This document shows, in pieces, positions 15,792-25,367 of a DNA stretch of 64,000 bases. The notes below the pieces were generated by a model. The model had not been told where the DNA came from. It searched no databases and saw nothing but the letters and a program-made list of their open reading frames with translations. Each line of letters opens with the position of its first letter. The stretch's first letter is position 1. This DNA is from Shewanella basaltis (GTDB lineage: Bacteria > Pseudomonadota > Gammaproteobacteria > Enterobacterales > Shewanellaceae): assembly GCF_023283885.1 (NCBI RefSeq), contig NZ_JAKILA010000024.1, positions 1 to 64,000 of the forward strand, given 5' to 3'. The translations under genes and the position numbers were made by a program.

Positions 15792-16661
15792 ATGCAAATC
15801 AACCGTATACTTTTGACCGCCATTGGTAGCGTTTTACTGGCAATGGTGACGATTCAGTCTGGTGCTTCTTTAGCAAAACAACTTTTTCCTATTGTTGGGC
15901 CAGAGGGCACCACAGCACTACGTTTAGGGTTTGCTGCTGCCATATTGTGGTTGGTGTTTCGTCCTTGGCGAGCGTTACCTCAGGGCCGAGATTGGCAAAG
16001 TATTATAATTTACGGTTTGTGTTTGGGCGGGATGAATATTTTATTTTATCTTGCCATTGAACGTATTCCCCTTGGCATTGCCGTTGCTCTGGAATTCACC
16101 GGGCCTTTAGCGGTGGCATTATTTGGCTCAAAGCGGAAAAGCGATTTGTTTTGGGTCGCTTGCGCCATTGCGGGTATTTTATTACTGATGCCAAGCCTAT
16201 CTAGTGCTCAAGGTCTTGATGTTGTTGGTGCTCTGATGGCACTTGGCGCTGGGGCGTGTTGGGCCGGATATATTTTATTTGGCACTCGTACGGGCAAGCA
16301 GGCTTCTGGCGGTATCACTGTCGCACTTGGAATGACCGTAGCGGCAGTGGTACTTGTGCCTGTGGGTGCTATTAGTCAAGGGGTTGCCTTAATCAGTTGG
16401 GAAGTCCTGCCGCTTGGCTTATTGGTTGGGGTGTTATCAAGTGCATTGCCCTATTCATTAGAAATGGTGGCGCTGCGTAACATGCCTACTCAGGCCTTTA
16501 GCGTGCTCATGAGTTTAGAGCCAGCAATTGCTGCATTAGCGGGTTTTGTTATTTTAAGTGAGCAACTAACCGTACTTCAGTGGTCGGCTATTGGCTTGGT
16601 GATTATTGCGTCAATAGGCAGTAGTTTTACGCCTAAAAAAGCGGTTGAGATGGGCGTGTAA
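15792..16661 (+). CDS. rhtA: RhtA-like threonine/homoserine exporter (EamA/DMT family)
   Basis: A ten-helix drug/metabolite transporter of 289 residues with two EamA repeats. The N-terminal segment (S-I/V-Q-S-G-A-S-L-A-K and T-A-L-R-L) resembles E. coli RhtA, which exports threonine and homoserine from the inner membrane. A frame opens at 15756, but the first hydrophobic helix and RhtA similarity begin at ATG 15792. The ribosome binding site is weak. Substrate assignment follows from similarity only. Confidence 0.8.
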   Translation: MQINRILLTAIGSVLLAMVTIQSGASLAKQLFPIVGPEGTTALRLGFAAAILWLVFRPWRALPQGRDWQSIIIYGLCLGGMNILFYLAIERIPLGIAVALEFTGPLAVALFGSKRKSDLFWVACAIAGILLLMPSLSSAQGLDVVGALMALGAGACWAGYILFGTRTGKQASGGITVALGMTVAAVVLVPVGAISQGVALISWEVLPLGLLVGVLSSALPYSLEMVALRNMPTQAFSVLMSLEPAIAALAGFVILSEQLTVLQWSAIGLVIIASIGSSFTPKKAVEMGV

Positions 16662-16969
16662 TGTGGTTTGTTCACTCATTTTAGTTGCTAGCTCATTGAA
16701 TTTAATGCCGATTATCACAAAAATATGATCATGCTTACGGGTTAACATTGCTTATAACGTCGTTAGAAATATTGAGGGTAAAACAATTCGCGCCTTGCTA
16801 TTTCTGCCTGTGCTAAGCGAATTTTTCTACATCATCTGCGTCATTTATTTATCCTGACTGGTATGAGGATGCCTGTGCGATCTAAAACCAGCGCTAGGGC
16901 ATGTGTGAGGCAAACGCTAAGCATCATGCTAAGTGGCAAATATCCCACTTAGCATGATTGAGATATTGT
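16662..16969. other. Intergenic region between rhtA and yqhD, convergent
   Basis: This 308-base gap lies between two convergent genes. A 14-bp perfect hairpin stands at 16923-16958 (ATCATGCTAAGTGG pairing with its complement), just past the yqhD stop, without a T run. A weaker hairpin (AATTCGC at 16785-16791 with GCGAATT at 16817-16823, then TTT) may terminate rhtA. Nothing else is evident. Confidence 0.5.
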
Positions 16970-18133
16970 TTACCAGGCCATGTTTAAAATCTTACGGCTG
17001 GTGGCTAAATCAACTTTACCGCTTTCAGATAAGGCTGTCATGCCGTGAGCTTCTAGTGCGTCAACCACTTGAGCTAGTTGCTCTTGCGTGACACCATGGT
17101 CACGTAAACGCACTGGTAATCCCACTTGCTTAAAGAAAGCTTCTGTCTTGTCAATTGCTTGGTCAACACGGCTTGCTTCATCACCTTCAGTAATATCCCA
17201 CACTCGCTCAGCATATTGTAATAATTTAGCGTGTTTTTGCTCTTTTAATACTCGCCATAACGAGGGTAATACAACTGCCAATGTTTGAGCATGGTCAATA
17301 TCAAACAGCGCTGTTAGCTCGTGGCCAATCATGTGAGTTGACCAATCTAAGGGGACGCCTGTACCAATCATGCCGTTTAGGGCAGATGTGGCACTCCACA
17401 TTAAGTTTGCACGGGCATCGTAGTTGGTTGGCTCTGCCACAGTAATGGGCCCCACCTCAATTAAGGTGCGTAAAATGCCTTCTGCCATACGGTCTTGTAC
17501 GCGGGCATCAACGGGGTAAGTGGCGTATTGTTCAAGTACATGCACAAATGCATCAACCACACCGTTAGCAACCTGAATGGTTGGTAAGCTAAAGGTTAAT
17601 TCTGGATCTAACATGGCAAATGTTGGGTAAGCACATGGGTGGTTTACTGGGAACTTACCGCCTTGATAGCTTACCACGGCAAAGGCGTTCATTTCAGAAC
17701 CCGTAGCTGGCAGGGTAGCAATCACACCGAGTGGAATCACTTTGTCATCAGCCACTGGCACAGGGTTAAACCCGTGCTGTAATAAGCTTGTTGTGTCGCC
17801 TTCAAACTGAGTGGCGAGCGCGATAAATTTAGTGCCGTCCATCACAGATCCGCCGCCGACAGCGAGTAAAAAGTCGATATTTTCTTTACGAGCAACTTCA
17901 ACTGCTTTCATCAGTGTGTCGTATTTAGGGTTGGCTTCAATGCCACCAAATTCAAATACAGTACGATCACCTAAAGCCGCTTTGACTTTATCGAGTGTGC
18001 CAAAACGTTTCACACTACCGCCACCGTAAGTGATTAACACCCTTGCGTTGGCTGGAACAAGTTGGTCTAGCTCTGCGATACGGTCTTTGCCGAAAACAAC
18101 GTGAGTAGGGTTACGATAATTAAAATTAAGCAT
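16970..18133 (-). CDS. yqhD: NADPH-dependent aldehyde reductase YqhD
   Basis: YqhD is an iron/zinc-containing alcohol dehydrogenase that reduces short-chain aldehydes with NADPH and protects against aldehyde stress in the cytoplasm. The 387-residue product follows E. coli YqhD closely: L-I-T-Y-G-G-G-S-V-K near residue 35, A-V-G-G-G-S-V-x-D-G-T-K near residue 90, and the metal site H-E-L-T-A-x8-H with a preceding D-A-F-V-H. A frame reaches 18169, but the family start is ATG 18133, with AAAGG upstream. It runs divergently from the AraC-type gene at 18419, as yqhD and yqhC do in E. coli. Confidence 0.93.
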   Translation of the reverse strand: MLNFNYRNPTHVVFGKDRIAELDQLVPANARVLITYGGGSVKRFGTLDKVKAALGDRTVFEFGGIEANPKYDTLMKAVEVARKENIDFLLAVGGGSVMDGTKFIALATQFEGDTTSLLQHGFNPVPVADDKVIPLGVIATLPATGSEMNAFAVVSYQGGKFPVNHPCAYPTFAMLDPELTFSLPTIQVANGVVDAFVHVLEQYATYPVDARVQDRMAEGILRTLIEVGPITVAEPTNYDARANLMWSATSALNGMIGTGVPLDWSTHMIGHELTALFDIDHAQTLAVVLPSLWRVLKEQKHAKLLQYAERVWDITEGDEASRVDQAIDKTEAFFKQVGLPVRLRDHGVTQEQLAQVVDALEAHGMTALSESGKVDLATSRKILNMAW

Positions 18134-18320
18134 AATTGACGCCTTTTGGTTTAGCGATAAAACAATCAATACGTTGCTGTTAAGCCATTGCCTTTAACAT
18201 CAGGGTTAAGCTTGGCGCAAACAACAACCAGAAATCATGGTGGTTATCATAGCCTTTTGGGCCAAAATAAACATACACAGAACTATTGTTGTCATGCTCA
18301 TTCCTGCCTTTTTTGCTTAA

Positions 18321-18335
18321 AAATAAAGTTTATTT
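18321..18335. promoter_or_regulatory. AT-rich perfect palindrome between yqhD and yqhC
   Basis: AAATAAAgTTTATTT is a perfect 7-1-7 palindrome in the divergent promoter region of yqhD and its presumed activator. It may be an operator, but AT-rich palindromes of this length also arise by chance. Confidence 0.25.
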
Positions 18336-18418
18336 GATAAATATGATGCCTTTTACTGCTTTTTTGGTAGCATCTATTAATATTGTCGCGGTGTGGTTAA
18401 TTTTATTAAGGCGGTAGC

Positions 18419-19288
18419 ATGAGTGAGATAGCAAACTTAATGGCGCAATTGGCGCCAAAGGAAGGGATTAATCATACTCATTTGGCTGGGGTGCGAGTGT
18501 TTCGTGGCTCGCAATATGCTTCTCGAGGTCCATTGTGCTACTCGCAAGGTGTATTGATTGTTGGCCAGGGTAAAAAGCGTGTATATATTGAGGATCAAAC
18601 CTTCGACTATGACCGCCAGCATTCTTTAGTGATGACAGTACCGCTACCGGTGGAATGCGAAACTTTTGCCAGTATTGAAGAGCCAGTATTAGTGTTGATG
18701 GTTGACATTAACTTGGTTCAACTCAATTACATCGTTAGGCTAATGGATGAACACCATCAGATCCCAAAAGATTTAAATGAGTCGCGTCAAAGTGGTTTTT
18801 TTATTGCCGACAGCACTGAAGACATGGATTGCAGTGTGATCCGTTTGTTGCAGGCTTTGCAGTCGCCGCTTGAGGCTCAGGTGATGGGCGAAGCGCTCGT
18901 GCTTGAATTACTTTATCGATTACTCGATTCACCTAATGCTGCCCCGTTATATGCTTTGTCGTTAAGCCATACTCGTTTATCTCGGGTAGAAAAAGCCCTT
19001 AGTTTTATTCATAAACACTATGGTGAGTCTGTTGAGGTGGACACATTAGCAGGCCTAGTGAATATGAGTCCCTCTGCGTTTCATCGTTGCTTTAAAGAGG
19101 TGACATCGTCGACGCCAATTCAATACGTGAAAAAAATTCGCTTAAATAAAGCCAGAGAGTTGCTTCAACTACAGCGGCTTAAAGTGAAAGAAGTGTCTAC
19201 CTTGGTGGGCTATGAAAGCACGGCACAATTTAGTCGTGAATTTAAACGCTACTTTGATCAAAGCCCAGGTGAATACGCTCGGTTATAA
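18419..19288 (+). CDS. yqhC: AraC family transcriptional regulator, YqhC-like
   Basis: A 289-residue regulator with an N-terminal AraC-type ligand/dimerisation domain (about residues 20-150) and a C-terminal double helix-turn-helix (about 190-289: M-S-P-S-A-F-H-R-C-F-K in the first, Q-F-S-R-E-F-K-R-Y-F in the second). In E. coli YqhC activates yqhD in response to aldehydes. The same divergent arrangement here supports that role. yqfB follows 42 bases downstream and may share its transcript. Confidence 0.85.
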   Translation: MSEIANLMAQLAPKEGINHTHLAGVRVFRGSQYASRGPLCYSQGVLIVGQGKKRVYIEDQTFDYDRQHSLVMTVPLPVECETFASIEEPVLVLMVDINLVQLNYIVRLMDEHHQIPKDLNESRQSGFFIADSTEDMDCSVIRLLQALQSPLEAQVMGEALVLELLYRLLDSPNAAPLYALSLSHTRLSRVEKALSFIHKHYGESVEVDTLAGLVNMSPSAFHRCFKEVTSSTPIQYVKKIRLNKARELLQLQRLKVKEVSTLVGYESTAQFSREFKRYFDQSPGEYARL

Positions 19289-19330
19289 TAGGTATTTACA
19301 TTGCGCGATATCATTGATTAAAGGGGTAAT

Positions 19331-19657
19331 ATGTCTGTAATCGCACCCACAAAGATAACTTTTTTTGAGTTTTTGACACCGTTAGTGGCCTCAGGTAAAA
19401 AGACGATTACCATCCGTGATACTAGTGAAAGCCATTACCAACCCGGTACTCAAGTTGAGGTTTACACCCTTGAGCGCGACATTAAGGTTTGCGACATTGT
19501 TATTTTGGCCGTTGAACCATTAGCTTTTGACGACATCAATGAATTTCATGCCACCCAAGAAAGCTTACCATTAGATGAATTAAAGCACCTTATCCGCCAT
19601 GTTTACCCTGACCAGCAACGCTTATTTATGATTTCGTTTTCGTTAATTGAAAGCTGA
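19331..19657 (+). CDS. yqfB: ASCH domain protein YqfB, N4-acetylcytidine amidohydrolase
   Basis: A 108-residue single ASCH-domain protein. It has the family motif G-K-K-T-I-T-I-R-D (about residues 22-30, with the lysines and threonine thought catalytic), followed by S-E-S-H-Y, and ends F-M-I-S-F. E. coli YqfB hydrolyses N4-acetylcytidine. The length matches the family. It is close behind the yqhC-like gene but functionally unrelated as far as known. Confidence 0.9.
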   Translation: MSVIAPTKITFFEFLTPLVASGKKTITIRDTSESHYQPGTQVEVYTLERDIKVCDIVILAVEPLAFDDINEFHATQESLPLDELKHLIRHVYPDQQRLFMISFSLIES

Positions 19658-19727
19658 TACCTATCTCTTACCTTTATGCAAGGTATCTTACTGTTATTGT
19701 TGACCCTTAGCTCATTATCAAAAACGC

Positions 19728-19996
19728 TTATACCATTCCGCGTTAGCAAGTGATCTCTCAGCGAGAATTTAAAAGGGCTTAAACAAGGCGAATGACTGAA
19801 TGAATAGTTATTCTCTTTCGAAGTCATGCAACGCAGTGTAAGCCCTTTTAAAACTCGCCTGAAAGGAATGCCCCAGCGGCTTTTGCTCTGCGTTCTCGCT
19901 ATTTGAAAGGGAACAACCATTACTACATAGCGACGCCTTAATCAAAAACCGCTGGACGCATTCTGAGTGGTCACTCATTAATGCGGAATGGTATTA
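19728..19996. mobile_element. Complete MITE-like element, family B, with TTA target duplication
   Basis: The ends TACCATTCCGC (from 19731) and GCGGAATGGTA (to 19993) are perfect inverted repeats of 11 bases, each flanked by TTA. The interior is non-coding and includes a 15-base inverted pair around AAAAGGGCTTA/TAAGCCCTTTT (about 19768-19853). Its right third matches the short copy at 14945-15029. It fills much of the 536-base gap between yqfB and the radical SAM gene. In the remainder (19997-20193) I see nothing. Confidence 0.75.
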
Positions 19997-20193
19997 ACAG
20001 TAACGTCTAAAATATGATCTGCTTAACAATCGGCTGTCGCTAAGCGTGTTAGTTTGCATATCTATTGGCTAACTCACGTTTTCACTGGCGCTATGATGGT
20101 ACTTTGGCTACCAGCTCACAGTAGATGTGTTTAGTTTAGCGCTTTTGTTATCAATGGTTTTGCTCTCAGGGCTTCATTCTATTAGGATTTTCT

Positions 20194-21531
20194 ATGTCTT
20201 CAATTATTCAATCAGCCAGCCAGGAGTTGATTAAACCTTATCAGGCCAACATTACTGTACCCAATTGGATGATCAGCTCAATGGAGCGAGTGATGCAGTA
20301 TTATGTCGATAAAAACTTGCGACTTGATACTATTTCTAGCGATCGGATGCCTGAGCCTGTAGAAGGCAAAAAATACATGTTGTATGCCCACATTCCGTTT
20401 TGCCATACCTTGTGCTCGTTTTGTACATTTCACCGTTTTTTATTTCGTGAAGACAAGGCTCGTGAATATTTTATTACGTTACGCAAAGAAATGCAGATGG
20501 CAAAAAATCTCGGTTACCAATTTGAGTCTATGTACATTGGCGGTGGCACCACCACGGTATTAGAAGATGAACTCGCCCGTACCATTGAACACGCAAAAAC
20601 ATTATTCCCAGACATTAAAGAGGTGTCTTGCGAGTCTGATCCGCAACACCTAGCAAATCCAGAATTTAAACAACTTAAAGGCCTTGTCGACAGAATGTCG
20701 ATAGGGGTACAAAGCTTTGATGACGGCATTTTAAAAATGACCGACCGTTTAGATAAGTTTGGGTCTGGCCAACAAACTTTTGATAGGATCATGGCGGCAA
20801 AAGAGTTATTTCCGATTATCAATGTGGATTTAATTTTTGGTTTTAAAGGCCAGACTGACGAGATTATTCAATCGGATCTTGATATCGCATCTAAGCTAGA
20901 TCCTAGGCAAATTACAACTTACCCGTTAATGATCACTCACCAAACGCGTAAAAGTGTGAAAGGTAAAATTGCAGCTCCACATGGTGAAATGGTCAATCAA
21001 TACCGCCAAATTTTAAACCGGTTAACCGGGCAGTATACTCAATTATCTGCCTGGGCATTTGGCAAAACCAACAATGAAGGTTTTGATGAGTATGTGATTG
21101 ATTATGATGAATACCTAGGTGTGGGCTCTGGCTCGTTTAGTTTTTTAAATGACACCTTGTACGTTAATACCTTTTCACTTAAAAAGTATCAACAGCGTAT
21201 TGCTCAAGGCCGCATGGCGGTTGAACAACAGAAAAAATATCAAGTAAAAGAAGTGATGCAATATCGTTTCTTATTAGGCATGTTTTCTGGGCGACTTTCT
21301 CGTCAGTATTTTCGTGATACGTTTAAGGTCAATTTAGACACGGCTTTATTTAAAGAGATGGCATCAATGAAGGCCATGGGCGCACTCAAAAATGACCCTG
21401 TTAATCCCGATGAGCTCATTGTCACTGACAACGGTAAAATGCTGGGCTTGTTAATGATGAAAGAGTTTTATTCTGGTATGGATAATGTGCGCGCGCAATT
21501 ACGTCAACCACTGGCTGAAGCAGATATGTAA
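20194..21531 (+). CDS. HemN-like radical SAM protein
   Basis: A 445-residue radical SAM enzyme with the cluster motif C-H-T-L-C-S-F-C (C-x3-C-x2-C, about residues 70-77) in the I-P-F-C context typical of oxygen-independent coproporphyrinogen oxidase relatives. G-G-G-T-T and S-I-G-V-Q-S-F motifs and a HemN C-terminal domain follow. The extra cysteine and residues of true HemN are hard to confirm. The shape also resembles ChuW/HutW haem-degrading enzymes, but no haem-uptake genes lie nearby. Reaction unknown. A PfkB kinase gene follows 75 bases later on the same strand. Confidence 0.75.
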   Translation: MSSIIQSASQELIKPYQANITVPNWMISSMERVMQYYVDKNLRLDTISSDRMPEPVEGKKYMLYAHIPFCHTLCSFCTFHRFLFREDKAREYFITLRKEMQMAKNLGYQFESMYIGGGTTTVLEDELARTIEHAKTLFPDIKEVSCESDPQHLANPEFKQLKGLVDRMSIGVQSFDDGILKMTDRLDKFGSGQQTFDRIMAAKELFPIINVDLIFGFKGQTDEIIQSDLDIASKLDPRQITTYPLMITHQTRKSVKGKIAAPHGEMVNQYRQILNRLTGQYTQLSAWAFGKTNNEGFDEYVIDYDEYLGVGSGSFSFLNDTLYVNTFSLKKYQQRIAQGRMAVEQQKKYQVKEVMQYRFLLGMFSGRLSRQYFRDTFKVNLDTALFKEMASMKAMGALKNDPVNPDELIVTDNGKMLGLLMMKEFYSGMDNVRAQLRQPLAEADM

Positions 21532-21606
21532 GGACAGTGATTGCCGTGTTATTTGAACCAGTTTTGTTATACTGACCACTCATTTTAGGGTTTTTTAGGT
21601 AGCGTT

Positions 21607-22452
21607 ATGGCCAACATTTTACTGCTCGCTAATATCAATTGTGACCGTATTTTACAGCTTGATAAACCTTTGCAAACGGGCGGGCGGTTTCATTATCAAG
21701 ATGGTGGTTTACGTTTAGGTGGCGGCGGTGCTAATACGGGTTTAGGTTTGGTGTGGGCGAAGCACAATGTGTCGCTCGTTAGCGAGGTGGGCAGTGACGA
21801 TATTGGCGACTGGATTTTAGCTAAGGCGAGCACACTAGGGTTAGACTGCCGTTTAGTGCATCGTTTTAGTGGCAATACTTGTGAAATGTTACTGGTGATG
21901 ACGCCGGATGGTGAGCGCACTATCATTAGGCCACAGCGGCCTATTTTTGACCTTCCAGCAGCTCCAAATTGGCGGCAATGGGATGCGTTTTATATTAATT
22001 CGTCAGCCAATGGTGCTGAGCGTTGGGCGCAAGATGCTTTGGCTACTAATCCTGACTGTATTGTTGTTGCTCAATTGGCGAAAGATCAACGCCAGCGTCC
22101 TTGTCAGGTATTAATTGCGTCTATTACGGATATGCAGGGGCGTTGCAATCAAGACCCATGGCAGTTTGCTCAAACCATTGCTGGAAATGCTCTGAAGCAC
22201 TTTATTGTGACTGACGGTGATAATGGCGCCATCGTATACAGTGCAGACGGGCAGCAACATGTACCGGCGGTGCTTGCTGAGGTTGTTGATACTACAGGCG
22301 CAGGTGATGCATTTGCTGCGGGTGTTATTCATGGTTTGTGTCAAAACAGGCCCATTACTGCTGCCATGCAGGAAGGGGCGTTGTGGGCGTCATTTGCTGT
22401 GTCGACTCAAAGTTCTATTCCCGGAGATAAGTTGCAAAATTACCTTGCTTAG
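21607..22452 (+). CDS. PfkB family carbohydrate kinase
   Basis: A 281-residue ribokinase-like sugar kinase. The N-terminal substrate signature G-G-G-G-A-N-T-G (about residues 37-44) and the ATP-site signature D-T-T-G-A-G-D-A-F-A-A-G (about 226-237, with the catalytic Asp) are both present. The sugar is not evident from sequence. It follows the radical SAM gene, and two hairpin terminators come after it. Confidence 0.85.
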   Translation: MANILLLANINCDRILQLDKPLQTGGRFHYQDGGLRLGGGGANTGLGLVWAKHNVSLVSEVGSDDIGDWILAKASTLGLDCRLVHRFSGNTCEMLLVMTPDGERTIIRPQRPIFDLPAAPNWRQWDAFYINSSANGAERWAQDALATNPDCIVVAQLAKDQRQRPCQVLIASITDMQGRCNQDPWQFAQTIAGNALKHFIVTDGDNGAIVYSADGQQHVPAVLAEVVDTTGAGDAFAAGVIHGLCQNRPITAAMQEGALWASFAVSTQSSIPGDKLQNYLA

Positions 22453-22516
22453 TGGTGTTATTTGTCATTTTTATGTCATTAAGCCTGTATATGATGCTCG
22501 CGTCTAATACAACTTT

Positions 22517-22560
22517 TACCGTAATGCGTTATGTTAAGCCACATGGCTTTTTTTACGGTA
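22517..22560 (+). terminator. First of two tandem terminators after the PfkB kinase
   Basis: Inner stem AAGCC (22536-22540) with GGCTT (22545-22549) and a T run to 22554. An outer stem TACCGTA (22517-22523) pairs with TACGGTA (22554-22560), so the structure folds back on both levels. Confidence 0.6.
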
Positions 22561-22580
22561 TACCTCCCATGTTACTTATC

Positions 22581-22611
22581 GCCTTACTGCTTTCGAGTAA
22601 GGCTTTTTTTT
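22581..22611 (+). terminator. Second terminator after the PfkB kinase
   Basis: GCCTTACT (22581-22588) pairs with AGTAAGGC (22596-22603), and eight T follow. This is a standard rho-independent terminator 55 bases before yiiM. Confidence 0.85.
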
Positions 22612-22665
22612 GCCTAAAAATTGGGTATATTGGCTGTACGTTAAAGGTTGGCAGGGATAAGCGGT

Positions 22666-23358
22666 ATGAAACAAAAGTGGGTTAATCGTATTTCGGGTTT
22701 ATTTTTAGGCGACCATGTACAGATGCATAATGGTGTGGCCAGTTGTATTAACCAAAAGCATGCCGCGACGCAATTAACCGTGTTGTTTGATCGTGTTGTG
22801 GGTAACAGTGAGGCAGATCCTAAACACCATGGTGGTTTAGATCGTGTGTTGCATCACTTTCCTCGGGAGCATTACGGTCAGTACCGCCGCTGGGATTTAA
22901 TGCCCAGCTTTAACGATGCGCCATCTATGGGGGAAAATATCAGTACGGTTGGCTTAAATGAAACCCAGGTTAATATTGGCGACATAGTACAAATTGGCGA
23001 TGTTACTTTACAAGTGACCCAGCCTCGCTCACCTTGTTTCAAACTTAATTTGCAATTTGAACATCCTAAATTTGCACTAGCAATGCAAGAAAGCCGTATG
23101 TGCGGTTGGTTTTACCGCGTACTGTCTGAGGGGGTGATTAAGCCTAGAGACAGTATTTATTTAATCGAACGAAAAACCGATATTAGCGTGGCTCAAGCGA
23201 TGAAAATTTACTTTTTACCAGAGTTTAATGCTGAGCAGTATCAAATATTACTTAGCTGCGAAGGTTTAGCGCAAAGTTGGGTTGAATCGCTGCAACGAAG
23301 GCTAGCACAACAACGTATTGAAGACTGGGCAATGCGTTTGTACGGTAAAGCCAGTTAA
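22666..23358 (+). CDS. yiiM: MOSC domain protein, YiiM-like
   Basis: A 230-residue protein with a MOSC domain followed by the C-terminal '3-alpha' helices, as in E. coli YiiM. MOSC proteins use a conserved cysteine to bind the molybdenum cofactor; here Q-P-R-S-P-C-F-K-L (Cys near residue 121) carries it. Other family marks are H-H-G-G-L-D-R and F-P-R-E-H-Y. YiiM reduces N-hydroxylated bases in E. coli. A frame opens at 22648, but ATG 22666 matches the family start and has AGGG upstream. Monocistronic, between terminators. Confidence 0.9.
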   Translation: MKQKWVNRISGLFLGDHVQMHNGVASCINQKHAATQLTVLFDRVVGNSEADPKHHGGLDRVLHHFPREHYGQYRRWDLMPSFNDAPSMGENISTVGLNETQVNIGDIVQIGDVTLQVTQPRSPCFKLNLQFEHPKFALAMQESRMCGWFYRVLSEGVIKPRDSIYLIERKTDISVAQAMKIYFLPEFNAEQYQILLSCEGLAQSWVESLQRRLAQQRIEDWAMRLYGKAS

Positions 23359-23384
23359 TTTATGCCATGCGCAATGGTATAAAC

Positions 23385-23413
23385 AATAATGCCACTTAAT
23401 GAGTGGCATTATT
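23385..23413. terminator. Bidirectional hairpin between yiiM and the chemoreceptor gene
   Basis: AATAATGCCACT pairs perfectly with AGTGGCATTATT around a five-base loop. It lies between two convergent genes and can serve both strands. Confidence 0.7.
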
Positions 23414-23447
23414 AATTGACGGCTTAGGTGACTGATTTAAGATAAGC

Positions 23448-25367
23448 TTATACCTTAAAACGAGCCACCAATACGTCTAATCGGCTTGCAAGTTGGTTGA
23501 GAGCTTTACTTGCTTGCGCCGCTGCTTGGGCGGTGTCTGATGTACGTTGCGTAATATCATTAATTTCGGTGACGTTGCGGTTGATGTCTTCAACGACGGT
23601 TGATTGCTCTTCTGTTGCAGCTGCAACTTGAATGTTCATATCACTGATAAGCGCGATGCGCTCACTGATACCACTTAATGATTGACTTGCTTCATCTACC
23701 GCAGCAACCCCTTCTTTTGAACGGCTGCTCGACTGTGCCATGGCACTGACAGCGCGGCTAGCTTCTGATTGCAGTTTATCAATCATATTTTGTACTTCGT
23801 TGGTTGATGCAGCTGTACGTGACGCTAGGTTTCGCACCTCATCAGCAACCACCGCAAAGCCTCGGCCAGCTTCACCGGCGCGCGCAGCTTCAATGGCCGC
23901 GTTTAATGCCAGTAGGTTGGTTTGCTCTGAAATCGCACGGATAACATCTAAAATACTGCCAATCGATTTGGTGTGTGTTGCTAACGACTCAATCACTTCG
24001 CCTACCTGGGCAACATCTTTAGACAGCTGATTAATGGTTGTGCGCGCCCGCGTGACAACTTTTTGGCCATCAACCGATTCTGTATCAGCATCACGAGCGG
24101 TTACCGCTGCTTGGGCGGCATTGGCTGCAATTTCGTTTACCGTGGCGCCCATTTCGTTAATGGCCGCAACAACCATCATCGTCCTGTCTTTTTGCAGATG
24201 ACTGTCGTCAAGTGTTTGGTTAGCTTGATTCGATACGTCAATGGCTGATAAGCCTAATTTTTCACTTGTTTGTGCAACTTCAATCACAGTCTCTTGGATT
24301 TTGCTGATAAAGCTATTAAATCCACGGGCGAGTTGAGCGATTTCGTCTTCACCATTTACTGGTAGTCGTTGGCGCAAGTCGCCTTCGCCTTCACCAATGT
24401 TGCGGAACATTTCTGCCACTTGTGCAATAGGACGGCTCACCGAGCCCGCCACCGAAATTGAGATAACAATAAAGACTACCGCAATAAGTAGTGTCCATAT
24501 TAAGATTTGATAAGCTGACTCTTCGAGTAGGGCAAACACCTCGGCTTCAGGCACTTGTGCCACTAAATACCAGTCCATTGACTTAATATAGCTCGATGCA
24601 ATTAACATGTCTTCGCCATTAATATTGGCTTTAACAAGGTTAAAGTTGCTTTTAGTTAATAATTCATTTGTATTGGCGTTAGGGTATAAGTTAGCTAACG
24701 TTGCTTTGCCAACTTTGTTCGTGTCAGGATGAAGCTTAACATTACCACTGGCATCGATAAGGTATACAAATCCAGTGTCTTCTATTTTAAATGAAGACAG
24801 TAAGGTCACCATGTCATCTAATGATTTGGCTAGGCTTACCATGCCTCGACCATTAGGCTGCTGGTAGCTGACAAACAGTTTTACCTCGCCTGTGGCTTCA
24901 GTATAAACGCTTAACATGCGTTCTTGATTGCTGGCTCGATAGTCAAAAAACCACGCATCTTGTTGTTGGTTTAATATGCGTAAAAACCCATCCTGGGTGT
25001 AGTAGGCACCCGTTTCGCGGTCTGCATAAGAGGCTTGTACTAAACCGAATTGATTTTGCATGTCTTTGAGTTGGGCTACCACCAGACTTTCCTGACTGGC
25101 TTGGCGCCCGTCTGCAAGCCAAGCGCCTAACATGCGGCTATTAGCAAGTTGCTCAGCAGCATTAATTAAACTACTAATTTGTAGATCTATTTCATTGCGT
25201 ATTTGCATGACCAGACTTGGCATTTCTGAGCCAAGCATGCGTTGCTCAACCACTTGTTTTGCACTGCGCTGACTTAAAATACCCACTAAAATAGTCGATA
25301 AAAGCACAGCAAAAGCTACCGTGAGCAAGATTTTTTGCTTAATGGTAAGGGTGTTAAATGTATTCAT
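23448..25367 (-). CDS. Methyl-accepting chemotaxis protein with periplasmic dCACHE-type sensor
   Basis: A 639-residue chemoreceptor. A first membrane helix (about residues 12-32), a periplasmic sensor of about 250 residues that looks like a double CACHE domain (T-G-F-V-Y-L-I-D and the later D-W-Y-L-V-A-Q-V strands), a second helix (about 285-307), a HAMP linker, and a cytoplasmic signalling domain. The hairpin tip [16 protein letters not shown] is intact. dCACHE sensors usually bind amino acids or small organic acids; the ligand is unknown. No che genes are nearby. It lacks the C-terminal pentapeptide tether. Confidence 0.93.
   Translation of the reverse strand: MNTFNTLTIKQKILLTVAFAVLLSTILVGILSQRSAKQVVEQRMLGSEMPSLVMQIRNEIDLQISSLINAAEQLANSRMLGAWLADGRQASQESLVVAQLKDMQNQFGLVQASYADRETGAYYTQDGFLRILNQQQDAWFFDYRASNQERMLSVYTEATGEVKLFVSYQQPNGRGMVSLAKSLDDMVTLLSSFKIEDTGFVYLIDASGNVKLHPDTNKVGKATLANLYPNANTNELLTKSNFNLVKANINGEDMLIASSYIKSMDWYLVAQVPEAEVFALLEESAYQILIWTLLIAVVFIVISISVAGSVSRPIAQVAEMFRNIGEGEGDLRQRLPVNGEDEIAQLARGFNSFISKIQETVIEVAQTSEKLGLSAIDVSNQANQTLDDSHLQKDRTMMVVAAINEMGATVNEIAANAAQAAVTARDADTESVDGQKVVTRARTTINQLSKDVAQVGEVIESLATHTKSIGSILDVIRAISEQTNLLALNAAIEAARAGEAGRGFAVVADEVRNLASRTAASTNEVQNMIDKLQSEASRAVSAMAQSSSRSKEGVAAVDEASQSLSGISERIALISDMNIQVAAATEEQSTVVEDINRNVTEINDITQRTSDTAQAAAQASKALNQLASRLDVLVARFKV

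Noticed and set aside
19603..19920. Minus-strand frame of 105 codons across family B
   Set aside because: It covers the repeat and the end of yqfB, so it is an accidental frame rather than a transposase.
22452..22685. Open frame of 77 codons between the PfkB and yiiM genes
   Set aside because: It runs through two terminator hairpins, overlaps the yiiM start, and has a GTG start without a ribosome binding site.
23362..23380. GCGCAATGGTATAA after yiiM as a solo family B end
   Set aside because: About 14 bases match the right end, but there is no neighbouring interior sequence or target duplication.
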